Origin: an uncultured Pelagibacteraceae bacterium
Lineage (GTDB): Bacteria > Pseudomonadota > Alphaproteobacteria > Pelagibacterales > Pelagibacteraceae
Direction: 5' to 3'
Assembly: GCA_902572345.1 (NCBI GenBank)
Contig: CACGEW010000002.1
Span: 1-64,000 of the forward strand
Length of the DNA stretch: 64,000 nt
In this document: in pieces, positions 8,255 through 19,361 of the stretch
Numbering within the stretch: the first letter of the stretch is position 1
Layout: each line of letters opens with the position of its first letter
Position numbers and translations under genes: made by a program
Notes under the pieces: generated by a model
The model's database searches: none
The model's input: only the letters and a program-made list of their open reading frames with translations
What the model was told of the DNA's origin: nothing

Positions 8255-8917
8255 TTATACAATATCTAATAACTGTTTCAAATTTTTAATTTGTTGTTTA
8301 GGTTTGTAATCAAGATTGTCAAAAATATTATTATTTCTATTTACCCAAATGGAGCTGTAACCATAATTTCCACCACCAGATACATCCCAAGTATTTGCAC
8401 TTAAAAATGCAACCTGTTCTTTTTGTATTTTATATTTTTTTATTGGCATGTCGTAAACTTTCGAGCTTGGTTTATAAATTCCTACTTCTTCAATAGAAAA
8501 AACATCATCAAAAATATTTTTTAAGTTATTGCTTTCAATTAACTCATTAAGAAGGGCAGGTGTTCCATTTGAAAGAATACTAAGTTTATAATTTTTTTCT
8601 TTCAAAGTTTTTAAAACTTCTGGAACCTCTTTGAATGGAGAGAGCACCTTGTAGAGATTAAGCAACTCATTTCTCATGGAGGTATTTATATCAAAAGCTT
8701 TCATCGATTTATCCAAGCTATCCTCTGTAATTTGCCAGAAGTCTTTATGTCTGTTCATCAAACTTCTTAGCCAAGTATATTCAAGTTGTGTAGTTCTCCA
8801 ATAATTGGCAAAACCTTCCCACTTACTACCGATTTTATCTTTACATTTTTCTGCAGCCGAATTGACATCAAAAAGGGTGCCATATGCATCAAAAATTATT
8901 GCTTTAATATTTTTCAT
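8255..8917 (-). CDS. Haloacid dehalogenase, type II (L-2-haloacid dehalogenase-like)
   Basis: The 220-residue HAD-fold hydrolase has the nucleophile Asp at residue 10 (FDAYGTLFDV), SILSNGTP in motif II, a Lys in GIYKPSSKVY, and the SANTWDVSGGGNYG block that is distinctive of L-2-haloacid dehalogenases. The enzyme would remove halide from short 2-haloacids with inversion. A small-molecule phosphatase activity cannot be excluded. It is the first gene of the minus run 8917-5886 and diverges from rsmE with only 17 nt between starts. Confidence 0.85.
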   Translation of the reverse strand: MKNIKAIIFDAYGTLFDVNSAAEKCKDKIGSKWEGFANYWRTTQLEYTWLRSLMNRHKDFWQITEDSLDKSMKAFDINTSMRNELLNLYKVLSPFKEVPEVLKTLKEKNYKLSILSNGTPALLNELIESNNLKNIFDDVFSIEEVGIYKPSSKVYDMPIKKYKIQKEQVAFLSANTWDVSGGGNYGYSSIWVNRNNNIFDNLDYKPKQQIKNLKQLLDIV

Positions 8918-8934
8918 AACTTAAATTGATCTTG

Positions 8935-9648
8935 ATGAGCAATATTAGATTATTTCACCCAGAAAATATAATAGAAAATACTACAAGCCTATTATCTAAA
9001 GAGCACACTCATTATGTTGCAAATGTAATGAGAATGAAAAGGGGTTCTAACATTAATTTTTTTAATAAAGATGGAGAATGGCTAAGCGAGATAGTTTTTT
9101 TGGATAGAGATCGTGTTGAAGTAAAATTTTTAAATAAATTAAAAGAACCAACTACAAAATCAAATATTGAGTTAGCAATTTGTTTAGTAAAGAAAAGTCC
9201 AATGGAGACTATTTTACAAAAAGCTACAGAGCTTGGTGTTACTAAAATTATACCAATTGTATCTGAAAGAACAGAAGTTAAAGAACTAAATTTTGAAAGA
9301 GCAAAAAAAATTGTTATTGAGGCCACAGAACAATCTAATCAATTAATTCCTCCAGAAATTTCCCAGGTAAAAAAGCTTAAAGATTTTTTAAATAATTTAG
9401 ATGGATCTACAAAATTATTATTTGCAGATGTGAATTCTAAAGATAATTTAAAAAAAGAAGTTTTAAGTGGTGCTAAATCTTTGTCCGTACTTATAGGTCC
9501 AGAGGGAGATTTTTCACCTTCAGAAATAGAACTTATTCACGAAAATCCTAACGTTGTCCCATTTACAATATCTAGAAACATTCTAAGGTCAGATACCGCT
9601 GTAATAAGCGCTATTTCATTAGTGAATTTTATCAATAACTTTCATTAA
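8935..9648 (+). CDS. rsmE: 16S rRNA (uracil1498-N3)-methyltransferase
   Basis: RsmE is a SPOUT-class methyltransferase modifying U1498 of 16S rRNA. From the ATG at 8935 the protein has 237 residues, starting MSNIRLF. An in-frame TTG at 8926 is possible but would leave only 8 nt to the divergent HAD gene. The knotted C-terminal domain shows LIGPEGDFSPSEIELI near residue 188 and ILRSDTAVISA near the end, which form the SAM site. It lies immediately upstream of the cox cluster but has no functional link to it. Confidence 0.92.
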   Translation: MSNIRLFHPENIIENTTSLLSKEHTHYVANVMRMKRGSNINFFNKDGEWLSEIVFLDRDRVEVKFLNKLKEPTTKSNIELAICLVKKSPMETILQKATELGVTKIIPIVSERTEVKELNFERAKKIVIEATEQSNQLIPPEISQVKKLKDFLNNLDGSTKLLFADVNSKDNLKKEVLSGAKSLSVLIGPEGDFSPSEIELIHENPNVVPFTISRNILRSDTAVISAISLVNFINNFH

Positions 9649-9678
9649 TTGTCGCATTAATTGAAATTGTGAAATTGT
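9643..9678 (+). repeat. Two sets of short direct repeats upstream of coxB
   Basis: CATTAATTG occurs at 9643-9651 and again at 9655-9663, a 12-nt period overlapping the rsmE stop. It is followed by GAAATTGT twice in tandem at 9663-9670 and 9671-9678. They fill most of the only intergenic space before the cytochrome oxidase cluster and may be a regulator binding region. This is an inference from position. Confidence 0.4.
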
Positions 9679-9694
9679 CTAAAAGCTGTATAAA
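9667..9694 (+). promoter_or_regulatory. Candidate promoter for the cox cluster
   Basis: TTGTGA (9667-9672) and TATAAA (9689-9694) are separated by 16 nt just before the coxB ATG at 9700. If used, the transcript would start at or near the start codon. The -35 is weak and the region is AT-rich, so the assignment is tentative. Confidence 0.3.
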
Positions 9695-9699
9695 AACTC

Positions 9700-12128
<2,429 letters not shown>

Positions 12129-12129
12129 A

Positions 12130-13050
12130 TTGAGCCAAACACTTTCAAAAACGAGAAACTCTAAACTTGGTTTAGCTTTAGATTTTAATTCATTTTTTAA
12201 TCTGATGAAGCCAAGAGTAATGTCTCTTGTTTTATTTACATGCATGGTTGGCTTGTTGATTGCACCTTACAGTGTTGATTTAAAAAGTTCTTTGATTTCT
12301 TTACTAGCAGTAGCGATTGGTTCTGGTGCAGCTGGAGCTTTAAATATGTGGTATGAGTCCGATGTTGATGCCTTAATGAGCAGAACTTGTTTAAGGCCGA
12401 TACCAACAGGAAAAATAAAAAGAAATCAGGCTTTATATTTTGGAATTATTTTATCAATCGTTTCTGTTGCTATGCTTTACTATTCGGCAAATCTTATTTC
12501 ATCAATATTATTAGCATCGACTATTGGTTTTTATTTTTTTATTTACACGATCTGGCTTAAAAGAAAAACTCCACAAAATATTGTAATTGGAGGTGCCGCA
12601 GGAGCTTTACCTCCAGTCATTGGATGGACAATAGCCACTGGATCTATAACAGTTGAACCAATAATACTTTTTTTAATTATTTTTATTTGGACGCCGTCTC
12701 ATTTCTGGGCATTAAGTTTATATAAATCAGGAGATTATAGGAAAGCCAAGATACCTATGTTGCCAGTTATAGCTGGAACAAAAACTACAAAAACAAATAT
12801 ATTAGTTTATTCATTGGCAATGCTACCAATTGTAATAGCTCCATATTATTTTGAGTTTGCAAGCTTATTATACTTAGTCTCAGTATTAGCTATGACATTA
12901 TATTATAATTATTTATGTTTAGAATTATTTAAAGCAAAGGTTACAAAATCCTCAAACAAAATTGCCAGAAAAGTATTCATCTACTCAATCTTTTATCTAT
13001 TTTTTATTTATCTAATTTTACTTATTGATAATGCTAGGAGCCTTTTTTAA
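12130..13050 (+). CDS. ctaB: Protoheme IX farnesyltransferase (heme O synthase)
   Basis: CtaB/CyoE adds the farnesyl group to heme B, giving heme O, the precursor of heme a for the oxidase. The 306-residue membrane protein has about nine helices. The two Asp motifs of UbiA-fold prenyltransferases are present: NMWYESDVDALMSRT near residues 72-86 followed by RPIPTG, and DYRKAKIPMLPV later. The start is the TTG at 12130, one nt after the coxA stop. It lies between coxA and the assembly genes, as in many alphaproteobacteria. Confidence 0.95.
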   Translation: MSQTLSKTRNSKLGLALDFNSFFNLMKPRVMSLVLFTCMVGLLIAPYSVDLKSSLISLLAVAIGSGAAGALNMWYESDVDALMSRTCLRPIPTGKIKRNQALYFGIILSIVSVAMLYYSANLISSILLASTIGFYFFIYTIWLKRKTPQNIVIGGAAGALPPVIGWTIATGSITVEPIILFLIIFIWTPSHFWALSLYKSGDYRKAKIPMLPVIAGTKTTKTNILVYSLAMLPIVIAPYYFEFASLLYLVSVLAMTLYYNYLCLELFKAKVTKSSNKIARKVFIYSIFYLFFIYLILLIDNARSLF

Positions 13051-13160
13051 TGAATAAAAAAAAAAAAAACGTAATAACCGCAATATTATTAGTGCTGTTT
13101 ATGATCTTTTTATTTGCTCTTACTTTCTACAATATTGGAATTTATAATAGAGAAATTTAA
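13050..13160 (+). CDS. 36-residue single-helix protein in the CoxF position
   Basis: A short ORF fills the gap between ctaB and ctaG exactly: its ATG shares a base with the ctaB stop and its TAA shares a base with the ctaG ATG. The product has a basic start (MNKKKKN), then about 22 hydrophobic residues (VITAILLVLFMIFLFALTFY) and a short tail ending NREI, so it is a small inner-membrane protein. Alphaproteobacterial oxidase operons often have a small gene called coxF at this place. Sequence is too short to prove homology, but the back-to-back overlaps make translation likely. Confidence 0.7.
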   Translation: MNKKKKNVITAILLVLFMIFLFALTFYNIGIYNREI

Positions 13161-13711
13161 TGACCATTAATAAAAAAAATTTAACGCCAATAGCTTTAGT
13201 TTCAATATTTCTGTTAATGTTGGCTTTATCCTTTGCAGCGGTACCTTTGTATGATTTATTCTGTAGAGTTACTGGCTTTGGAGGAACAACACAAAATGCT
13301 TCAGATAAAGAAATTCCAAAAATAATAGTTAATCAAGATTATAAAATGAGGTTTGATACTAATGTTCACAGTACTTCAAGTTGGAGGTTTTATCCTGAAA
13401 AAAATACTTTAGATTTAAAACCGGGCCAAGTTCACACAGTCAAATTTAATGTGGAAAATCCAAGTAACCAGACATCATCAGGTTCAGCTTCATTTAATGT
13501 TTCCCCTTCTTCATTTGGCAAGTATTTAAATAAGATTGGCTGTTTTTGTTTCGAAAAACAAACGTTAAAACCTAATGAGAAACAAGAATTTGTTTTAACA
13601 TTTTTCTTGGATCCCAAAGTGGTTGATGATAATAAAACTAAGAATATTTCTGATGTAACACTATCTTTTACGTTTTTTGCATCTGAATTTTACGAAAAGG
13701 GAAAAATTTAA
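13160..13711 (+). CDS. ctaG: Cytochrome c oxidase assembly protein CtaG (Cox11 family)
   Basis: Cox11-type CtaG delivers copper to the CuB site of subunit I. The 183-residue protein has one N-terminal membrane anchor (about residues 10-30, followed by AAVPLYDLFCRVTGFGGTTQ) and a periplasmic Ig-like domain. The copper-binding CFCF motif is in IGCFCFEKQTL near residues 132-137. Its start and stop share bases with the flanking genes, as expected in a translationally coupled cox operon. Confidence 0.96.
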   Translation: MTINKKNLTPIALVSIFLLMLALSFAAVPLYDLFCRVTGFGGTTQNASDKEIPKIIVNQDYKMRFDTNVHSTSSWRFYPEKNTLDLKPGQVHTVKFNVENPSNQTSSGSASFNVSPSSFGKYLNKIGCFCFEKQTLKPNEKQEFVLTFFLDPKVVDDNKTKNISDVTLSFTFFASEFYEKGKI

Positions 13712-14502
13712 TGTCGACTGAAAAAAAGAAACACGATTTTCATTTAGTAGATCCAAGTCCATGGCCGATATATGTGTCTTTTGCAACATTAGTATTAGCA
13801 GTCGGTGCAGTTTATTATTTTCACTCTGAGGCTCTTTGGCTTTTATTAGTTGGTTTTGCTTTAGTTGTTTACGGAGCCTTTATGTGGTGGAGAGATGTAA
13901 TTGAGGAAGCAGAGCATCAAGGTCATCACACTCCAGTAGTACAAATTGGTCATCGCTATGGAATGACACTTTTTATTGCATCTGAAGTGATGTTTTTTGT
14001 TGCATGGTTTTGGGCTTATTTTAATGCAAGTTTATTTCCAACAGAGTCAATTGGAGGCACTTGGCCGCCACCTGACATTAAAACATTTGATCCTTGGGAT
14101 ATACCATTAATTAATACTCTTATTTTATTATTATCTGGAACAACAGTGACTTGGGCACACCATGCAATGTTAGAAAATGATAGAAAAGGACTTGTGAATG
14201 GATTAATCGCAACTGTGTTTTTAGGATTTATATTTTCATGCTTTCAAGCTTACGAATATCACCACGCTACATTTACTTTAGACGGAAATATTTATGGCTC
14301 TACATTTTATATGGCAACAGGCTTTCATGGTTTCCACGTAATTGTAGGTACAATTTTTTTAGCAGTGTGTCTGTTTAGATCCATGAAAGGACATTCAACA
14401 CCAACTCATCATTTTGGTTTTGAAGCAGCTGCCTGGTATTGGCACTTCGTCGATGTTGTTTGGTTATTCCTTTTTGCTGCAATTTATATTTGGGGAAGCT
14501 AA
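13711..14502 (+). CDS. coxC: Cytochrome c oxidase subunit III
   Basis: Subunit III stabilises the oxidase core and binds structural lipid. The 263-residue protein has seven predicted membrane helices and the usual C-terminus HFVDVVWLFLFAAIYIWG. EVMFFVAWFWAYFNAS and TGFHGFHVIVGT are also typical of the family. It follows ctaG with overlapping stop and start. Length and order match an aa3-type oxidase. Confidence 0.97.
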   Translation: MSTEKKKHDFHLVDPSPWPIYVSFATLVLAVGAVYYFHSEALWLLLVGFALVVYGAFMWWRDVIEEAEHQGHHTPVVQIGHRYGMTLFIASEVMFFVAWFWAYFNASLFPTESIGGTWPPPDIKTFDPWDIPLINTLILLLSGTTVTWAHHAMLENDRKGLVNGLIATVFLGFIFSCFQAYEYHHATFTLDGNIYGSTFYMATGFHGFHVIVGTIFLAVCLFRSMKGHSTPTHHFGFEAAAWYWHFVDVVWLFLFAAIYIWGS

Positions 14503-14509
14503 TCTCAAA

Positions 14510-15166
14510 TTGAAAAGACAATTACTTTTTCAGTTATTTGTAGTTCTGTTCATCACATTATTTTGTGCATTAGGTACTTGGCAACTTTATCGCCTGCAAT
14601 GGAAAATGGAGTTAATAAGTGAAATTAATTTTGGTTTAAATTCTACCCCTATTAAATATTCAAATTCAATTAAAAAAAATTATCAGAGGGTTGTCTCTGA
14701 GGGTTCTTTTAATTATGAAGATCAAATTTATTTATACAGTTTAAATACAAAAGGAAAACCTGGTTATGATATTATTACCCCATTTAAAACAAATAATAAT
14801 GAAAATGTTTTAGTTAATCGAGGATGGATTGAAAAGGAGCTTAAAGGATCTTCAGAAATAAATACAATTAAATCAAAAAAAATTACTGGCCTTTTAAGAA
14901 AAATTTATAAACCTAATATATTCAAACCTGAGAACGATTTAAAAAACAATATTTGGTTTTCAATTAATTTGAATGATATAGAGAAATTTACAAAAACTAA
15001 GTACCCTAATTTTGTAATATTTTTAGAAAATCAAGAAATCAAAGTACCATTACCTAAAAAAATAACAATTGATGTGCCAAATAATCACCTCAAATACGCT
15101 ATAACTTGGTATTCTATAGCAATATCAATTTTACTTTATTATTTATATTTTAGAAGAAAGAAATGA
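14510..15166 (+). CDS. SURF1 family oxidase assembly protein
   Basis: SURF1 proteins help insert heme a into subunit I. From a TTG at 14510 the product has 218 residues: a first membrane helix just after MKRQLLF, the family motif LGTWQLYRLQWKMELI, a periplasmic middle with GYDIITPF and VNRGWI, and a second helix near the C-terminus. A longer reading from 14414 would overlap coxC by 89 nt and add an unrelated extension, so the TTG 7 nt after the coxC stop is preferred. The end overlaps thrC by 4 nt. Confidence 0.9.
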   Translation: MKRQLLFQLFVVLFITLFCALGTWQLYRLQWKMELISEINFGLNSTPIKYSNSIKKNYQRVVSEGSFNYEDQIYLYSLNTKGKPGYDIITPFKTNNNENVLVNRGWIEKELKGSSEINTIKSKKITGLLRKIYKPNIFKPENDLKNNIWFSINLNDIEKFTKTKYPNFVIFLENQEIKVPLPKKITIDVPNNHLKYAITWYSIAISILLYYLYFRRKK

Positions 15167-16539
15167 ATTATTTAAGCACCAGGGATAAATCTTTAAATTT
15201 TGATTTTAAGGATATCTTCTTAAGAGGCCTAGCACCAGATGGAGGGTTATTCTTACCATCAGAGATCAGGCATTACAATAAATCAGAATTGGAAAACTTA
15301 AGTAAATTATCTTATTCTGATCTAGCAGTAGAAATTTTACTTAACTTTTGTTCTGACAATTTATCTAAAGATGAACTTAGATCTTTGATTCAAGATGCTT
15401 ATAAAAATTTTAAAGATAAAGAAGTTGTAAGAATTAAAAAAATTGGAAATATAAATCTTTTAGAACTGTATCACGGGCCAACTTTAGCTTTTAAGGATAT
15501 TGCCATGCAGGTTATAGGTAATATGTATGATCAATTAAAAGTAGCAGAAAAAAAAACAGTTAACGTTGTGGTAGCAACTTCAGGAGATACCGGATCGGCT
15601 GCTATATCAGCACTTAATAACAGAAAAAATATAAATCTATTTGTACTGCACCCTCATAATAAAATTTCAAATGTGCAGAGAAAAATTATGACTACGATTG
15701 GTTCAAACAATATTTTTAATATAGCTATTGAAGGTTCATTTGATGATTGCCAAAGAATTGTAAAGGACCTTTTTAATGAAAATGATTTTAGAGAGAAAAT
15801 AAACATGTCAGGAGTAAATTCAATCAATTGGGCAAGGATAATTTGTCAAATCGTTTATTATTTTTATACTTACTTTTTTATTGGAAAAGAAAAGATTAGT
15901 TTTTCAGTACCTACAGGAAATTTTGGAGACGTTTATGCCGGCTATGTTGCGAAAAAAATGGGTTTGCCCATAGACAAATTAATAGTTGCAACAAATGAAA
16001 ACGACATTTTACAAAGAGTAATTAATACTGGAGAATACAAGCCAGATAAGGTCAAACCATCTTTATCTCCAAGTATGGATATACAGGTATCAAGTAACTT
16101 TGAAAGATTATTATTTTATATTTTAAATGAGGATGATAAAAAAGTAGCTTCTCTGATGAAAAATCTTAAAGATAAAGGGTCGTTTAAACTTAGTAAAGAG
16201 GAGATTAATGAGATTAAAAAAGATTTTAAAGCTGAAAAAATAAGTGATAGTGAAACTCTATCAATAATTAAAGAGGTTTATGATAAAGAAAAATTTATTA
16301 TTGATCCGCATACTGCTACTGCCTTTGGAGCTATCAATAAAATTGGAGAGTTAAAAGATACAGTTGCGCTAGGAACAGCTCATCCATATAAATTTTTAGA
16401 GACTGTAAAAAAAGCTACTGGCGAAAAAGTTGATGTACCACATCAATTAGAAAAGTTTATAGATAAAGATGAAAAATTTGATATAATTGATAATAATAAC
16501 GAAAAAATCAAAAAATATATCCTTAATAAAATACAATGA
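15163..16539 (+). CDS. thrC: Threonine synthase
   Basis: ThrC converts O-phosphohomoserine to threonine with PLP. The 458-residue protein starts with MNYLSTRDKS, a common ThrC N-terminus. The Schiff-base Lys lies in HGPTLAFKDIAMQ near residue 112, with ATSGDTGSAA for phosphate binding and SVPTGNFGDVYAGY downstream. Length fits the longer class of threonine synthases. Homoserine kinase, the previous step, is encoded nearby on the opposite strand (17449-18417). Confidence 0.96.
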   Translation: MNYLSTRDKSLNFDFKDIFLRGLAPDGGLFLPSEIRHYNKSELENLSKLSYSDLAVEILLNFCSDNLSKDELRSLIQDAYKNFKDKEVVRIKKIGNINLLELYHGPTLAFKDIAMQVIGNMYDQLKVAEKKTVNVVVATSGDTGSAAISALNNRKNINLFVLHPHNKISNVQRKIMTTIGSNNIFNIAIEGSFDDCQRIVKDLFNENDFREKINMSGVNSINWARIICQIVYYFYTYFFIGKEKISFSVPTGNFGDVYAGYVAKKMGLPIDKLIVATNENDILQRVINTGEYKPDKVKPSLSPSMDIQVSSNFERLLFYILNEDDKKVASLMKNLKDKGSFKLSKEEINEIKKDFKAEKISDSETLSIIKEVYDKEKFIIDPHTATAFGAINKIGELKDTVALGTAHPYKFLETVKKATGEKVDVPHQLEKFIDKDEKFDIIDNNNEKIKKYILNKIQ

Positions 16540-17024
16540 AAATAAAAGTAGGCGAAAAAATACCAACAATAGATTTCTTTCACATTGATCATAGCGGAGC
16601 AGTAAAAAAAGTAAAAAGTACTGAGTTACTAGCCAAGCAAAAAGCTATTCTGATTGGGGTTCCGGGAGCATTTACTAAAGTTTGCTCCGCAAAACATTTG
16701 CCGGGATATGTAAATAATTTTGAAGAAGCTATAAAGAAAGGAATAACTAAAATTATGTGTATTTCTGTAAACGATCCCAATGTAATGAAAGCTTGGGGAG
16801 AAAATCAAAATGTTGGAGATAAGATCTTTATGGCAGCAGATCCTTATTGTGAATTTACAAAAGCTATTGGAGCAGAGATAGATAGAACCGAGCGTGGGCT
16901 TGGAATAAGATCAGCAAGATACACCATGTTAGTAGAAGATAATGTAATTAAAACAATAAAAGCAGAGGAAGATACTGCTAACTGTGAAATTTCTGCGGCA
17001 GAAAATTTTATAAAAGAGATTTAA
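16536..17024 (+). CDS. Peroxiredoxin, Prx5 family
   Basis: The 162-residue thioredoxin-fold protein has the Prx5 signature PGAFTKVCSAKHLPGY, with the peroxidatic Cys at about residue 50. It reduces H2O2 and alkyl hydroperoxides using thiol donors such as glutaredoxin or thioredoxin. ISVNDPNVMKAWG and the later RTERGLGIRSARYTM follow the family pattern. A further Cys occurs in EDTANCEIS near the C-terminus. The gene overlaps thrC by 4 nt and shares its stop region with rnhA. It is the only obvious peroxidase in the window. Confidence 0.92.
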   Translation: MKIKVGEKIPTIDFFHIDHSGAVKKVKSTELLAKQKAILIGVPGAFTKVCSAKHLPGYVNNFEEAIKKGITKIMCISVNDPNVMKAWGENQNVGDKIFMAADPYCEFTKAIGAEIDRTERGLGIRSARYTMLVEDNVIKTIKAEEDTANCEISAAENFIKEI

Positions 17025-17449
17025 TTTTTTATTGCTTGAGTTGCAAGTTCATCAGCTAAATTATTATATTTGTTTGTCGAGTGACCTTTAACCCATTTCC
17101 AAGACACATTATTTTTCTCACACAATAAATCTAATTTTATCCAAAGATCTTTATTTTTAACTGGTTTTTTATTTGAATTTTTCCAGCTATTATTTTTCCA
17201 CTTTATCACCCATTCTGTAATACCATTTTTAACGTAAGCCGAGTCAGTATAAATCACTACATCTGATCCACTTTTTATTTTTTTTAAAGCCATAATTGCA
17301 GCAAGAAGTTCCATTCTATTGTTTGTAGTGTTTTTCTCATTCCCAGAAATGTTCTTTTGATTGTTTTCTTTATCAAAAATTACTGCTCCCCAACCACCTG
17401 GACCTGGGTTTCCAGAACAAGCCCCGTCAGTGTATATCTTAAATTTCAT
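17021..17449 (-). CDS. rnhA: Ribonuclease HI
   Basis: RNase HI cuts RNA in RNA-DNA hybrids. The 142-residue protein carries the four-carboxylate active site: Asp8 in IYTDGACSGNPGPGGWG, Glu in NRMELLAA (about 47), Asp in IYTDSAYV (about 70) and Asp in LADELA near the C-terminus. The ATG lies at the very end of thrB with a 1-nt overlap, so it is the last gene of the long minus run that begins at dciA. Confidence 0.96.
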   Translation of the reverse strand: MKFKIYTDGACSGNPGPGGWGAVIFDKENNQKNISGNEKNTTNNRMELLAAIMALKKIKSGSDVVIYTDSAYVKNGITEWVIKWKNNSWKNSNKKPVKNKDLWIKLDLLCEKNNVSWKWVKGHSTNKYNNLADELATQAIKN

Positions 17450-18417
17450 TAAAAAAAATAATCCTCGTGGTTTTTTGCATTTTTATGAAATTCTAACCTT
17501 TTTAAGTATTCTATAGGATCTTTTACTTTTACTATTGCTCCCTCAACAGTGTTTAAAGCATCAAAAACTCGAGTTAGTAAAAACCTTAAAGCAGCTCCTT
17601 GAGAGAGAACTTTCATGCTTTGTTTTTCAGTATCTGATAGTTTTCTTATAGAAGAATAACCATCAATAAAGTTTTTGGCTTTTGTAACATTAAAACTCAA
17701 ATTTTCCTTAGCTCCGTCAAAACATAATGCGTTGAAACATATAGCTATTTCAAAAGCAAAAAAATCTTCACATGAAAAATAAAAATCTATAATTCCACTA
17801 ATTTTATCTTTATTAAAAAAAATATTATCATGAAATAAATCTGCGTGAATAATTCCTTTCGGTAAATCTTTTGGCCATTTCTTTTCAACACTATTTAGAC
17901 TCTCTTCTATCAGTTTTGGAAGATCTTTATGTAACTTAGAGCATTGATCTTTTACAGTTTCAAATAAACTTCTCCACGAATTAACAGATAAATCGTTTTG
18001 TCTTTTAATTTTTATATTTTTTGTTAATTCATGCATTTTAGCTGTTTCAATTCCTATATCTTTACAATTGCTAGGAGATAAATCGGATTTAGCTTTTCCA
18101 TCAAGAAAAGAAACTATCATTAATTTTTTGCCATCAAAATTTGTAATTGTAGAATTGCTTTTATTTATAATGGGAGCAGGGCATTTAAAATTTGACTTAT
18201 TTAATGATGACATCAAATTAGAAAAAAAAGGAAGATCTTCAGATTTAACTCTTTTCTCATAGACAGTAAGAATTAACTTTTTCTTATTTACTGATAAAAA
18301 ATAGTTTGTATTTTCTATACCTTCTTCGATTCCTTTAAATGAGTCCAATTTACCTAAGTCATAATTAGATAAAATTTCTTCAATTTTATTTTGATTTAAT
18401 TGTGTGTAAACAGCCAT
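17449..18417 (-). CDS. thrB: Homoserine kinase, ThrB type with aminoglycoside phosphotransferase fold
   Basis: The 322-residue protein starts MAVYTQLNQNKIEEIL and shows GIEEGIENTNYFL for the nucleotide loop. GIIHADLFHDNIFF (catalytic loop, about residues 190-203) is followed by GIIDFYFSCED. This is the APH-fold homoserine kinase used by alpha- and some gammaproteobacteria instead of the GHMP kinase. It makes O-phosphohomoserine for ThrC. Start and stop share bases with ispH and rnhA. Confidence 0.93.
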   Translation of the reverse strand: MAVYTQLNQNKIEEILSNYDLGKLDSFKGIEEGIENTNYFLSVNKKKLILTVYEKRVKSEDLPFFSNLMSSLNKSNFKCPAPIINKSNSTITNFDGKKLMIVSFLDGKAKSDLSPSNCKDIGIETAKMHELTKNIKIKRQNDLSVNSWRSLFETVKDQCSKLHKDLPKLIEESLNSVEKKWPKDLPKGIIHADLFHDNIFFNKDKISGIIDFYFSCEDFFAFEIAICFNALCFDGAKENLSFNVTKAKNFIDGYSSIRKLSDTEKQSMKVLSQGAALRFLLTRVFDALNTVEGAIVKVKDPIEYLKRLEFHKNAKNHEDYFF

Positions 18418-19361
18418 TATTTTAGTTCATTTGGTAATTTGAATACTACTTTTTCTTCTGCAACTACCACCTCTTCTATAGATACTTTTCGATCTTTCTT
18501 TATATTATTTAGTAACGTTTGTACTAATTTTTCCGGTGCCGATGCACCAGAAGAAATTCCTATCGTATTTGAGTTCTTTATTTCTTGAAAAGGTATCTCT
18601 TTTTCAGAATGCATTAATTGAGAGTTTTTGCATCCTGCTTTTTTTGCTACCTCAACTAGTCTTACTGAATTTGAAGAATTTCGACTTCCTACTACAAAAA
18701 ATAAATCACACTTAGATGCTATTTCTTTTACTGCAGATTGACGATTAGTTGTAGCATAACAAATATCCTCTTTAATCGGACCTTTAATCTCAGGAAATTT
18801 ATTTTTAAGAGCATTTATAATTTCTGCTGTGTCATCAACCGAAAGAGTTGTTTGAGTTATATACGCTAAAGGTTTTTTAAAATTATCTACCTTAAGATTT
18901 TCGACATCGCTTTTAGTTTCTACTAATTTAATCGATCCTATTGGGAGTTGTCCCATTGTACCAATAACCTCTGGGTGATTTTTGTGTCCAATTAAAATTA
19001 TCTCATATCCCTTTTTATGCAATTGTTCAGATTCTCTATGCACTTTAGATACCAAAGGACAAGTCGCGTCTACATAAGATAAATTTTTTAATCTTGCTTC
19101 GTCAGGAACTGACCTGGGAACCCCATGCGCTGAAAAGATCACAGGTCTGCTACTATCTTTTATATCAGAGAGTTCGTCCACAAAGATTGCACCTTTTTCT
19201 TTTAACTCATCAACAACTTGCTTGTTGTGAACAATTTCATGCCTGACATATACTGGAGGTCCATATTTATTTATTACTTTTTCGACAATTTCAATAGCTC
19301 TTTTAACACCAGCACAAAATCCCCTGGGAGAAGCTAAATAAATTTTAAGTTCTTTTTTCAT
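18417..19361 (-). CDS. ispH: 4-hydroxy-3-methylbut-2-enyl diphosphate reductase
   Basis: IspH is the last enzyme of the MEP pathway, giving IPP and DMAPP with a 4Fe-4S cluster. The 314-residue protein has its three cluster Cys: C16 in PRGFCAGVKRAI, one in DATCPLVSKVH near 99 and one in EDICYATTNRQ near 200. The Glu/His of the active site lie in HEIVHN and GHKNHPEV. Its start overlaps blh by 17 nt, so isoprenoid supply is translationally coupled to the retinal genes upstream. Confidence 0.96.
   Translation of the reverse strand: MKKELKIYLASPRGFCAGVKRAIEIVEKVINKYGPPVYVRHEIVHNKQVVDELKEKGAIFVDELSDIKDSSRPVIFSAHGVPRSVPDEARLKNLSYVDATCPLVSKVHRESEQLHKKGYEIILIGHKNHPEVIGTMGQLPIGSIKLVETKSDVENLKVDNFKKPLAYITQTTLSVDDTAEIINALKNKFPEIKGPIKEDICYATTNRQSAVKEIASKCDLFFVVGSRNSSNSVRLVEVAKKAGCKNSQLMHSEKEIPFQEIKNSNTIGISSGASAPEKLVQTLLNNIKKDRKVSIEEVVVAEEKVVFKLPNELK

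Noticed and set aside
9645-9660. Possible CtrA box (TTAA...TTAA) before coxB
   Set aside because: The spacing is 8 nt, while the CtrA consensus needs 7 (TTAA-N7-TTAAC). TTAA is very common at this base composition.
13053-13069. Poly-A tract as a frameshift or sequencing error site
   Set aside because: The run falls at the N-terminus of the 36-residue ORF, and the reading frame before and after is coherent with exact overlap to both neighbours.
14414-14510. Upstream start for the SURF1 gene inside coxC
   Set aside because: It would add 32 residues that overlap the conserved end of coxC and do not look like SURF1. The TTG at 14510 gives a normal N-terminal membrane helix.
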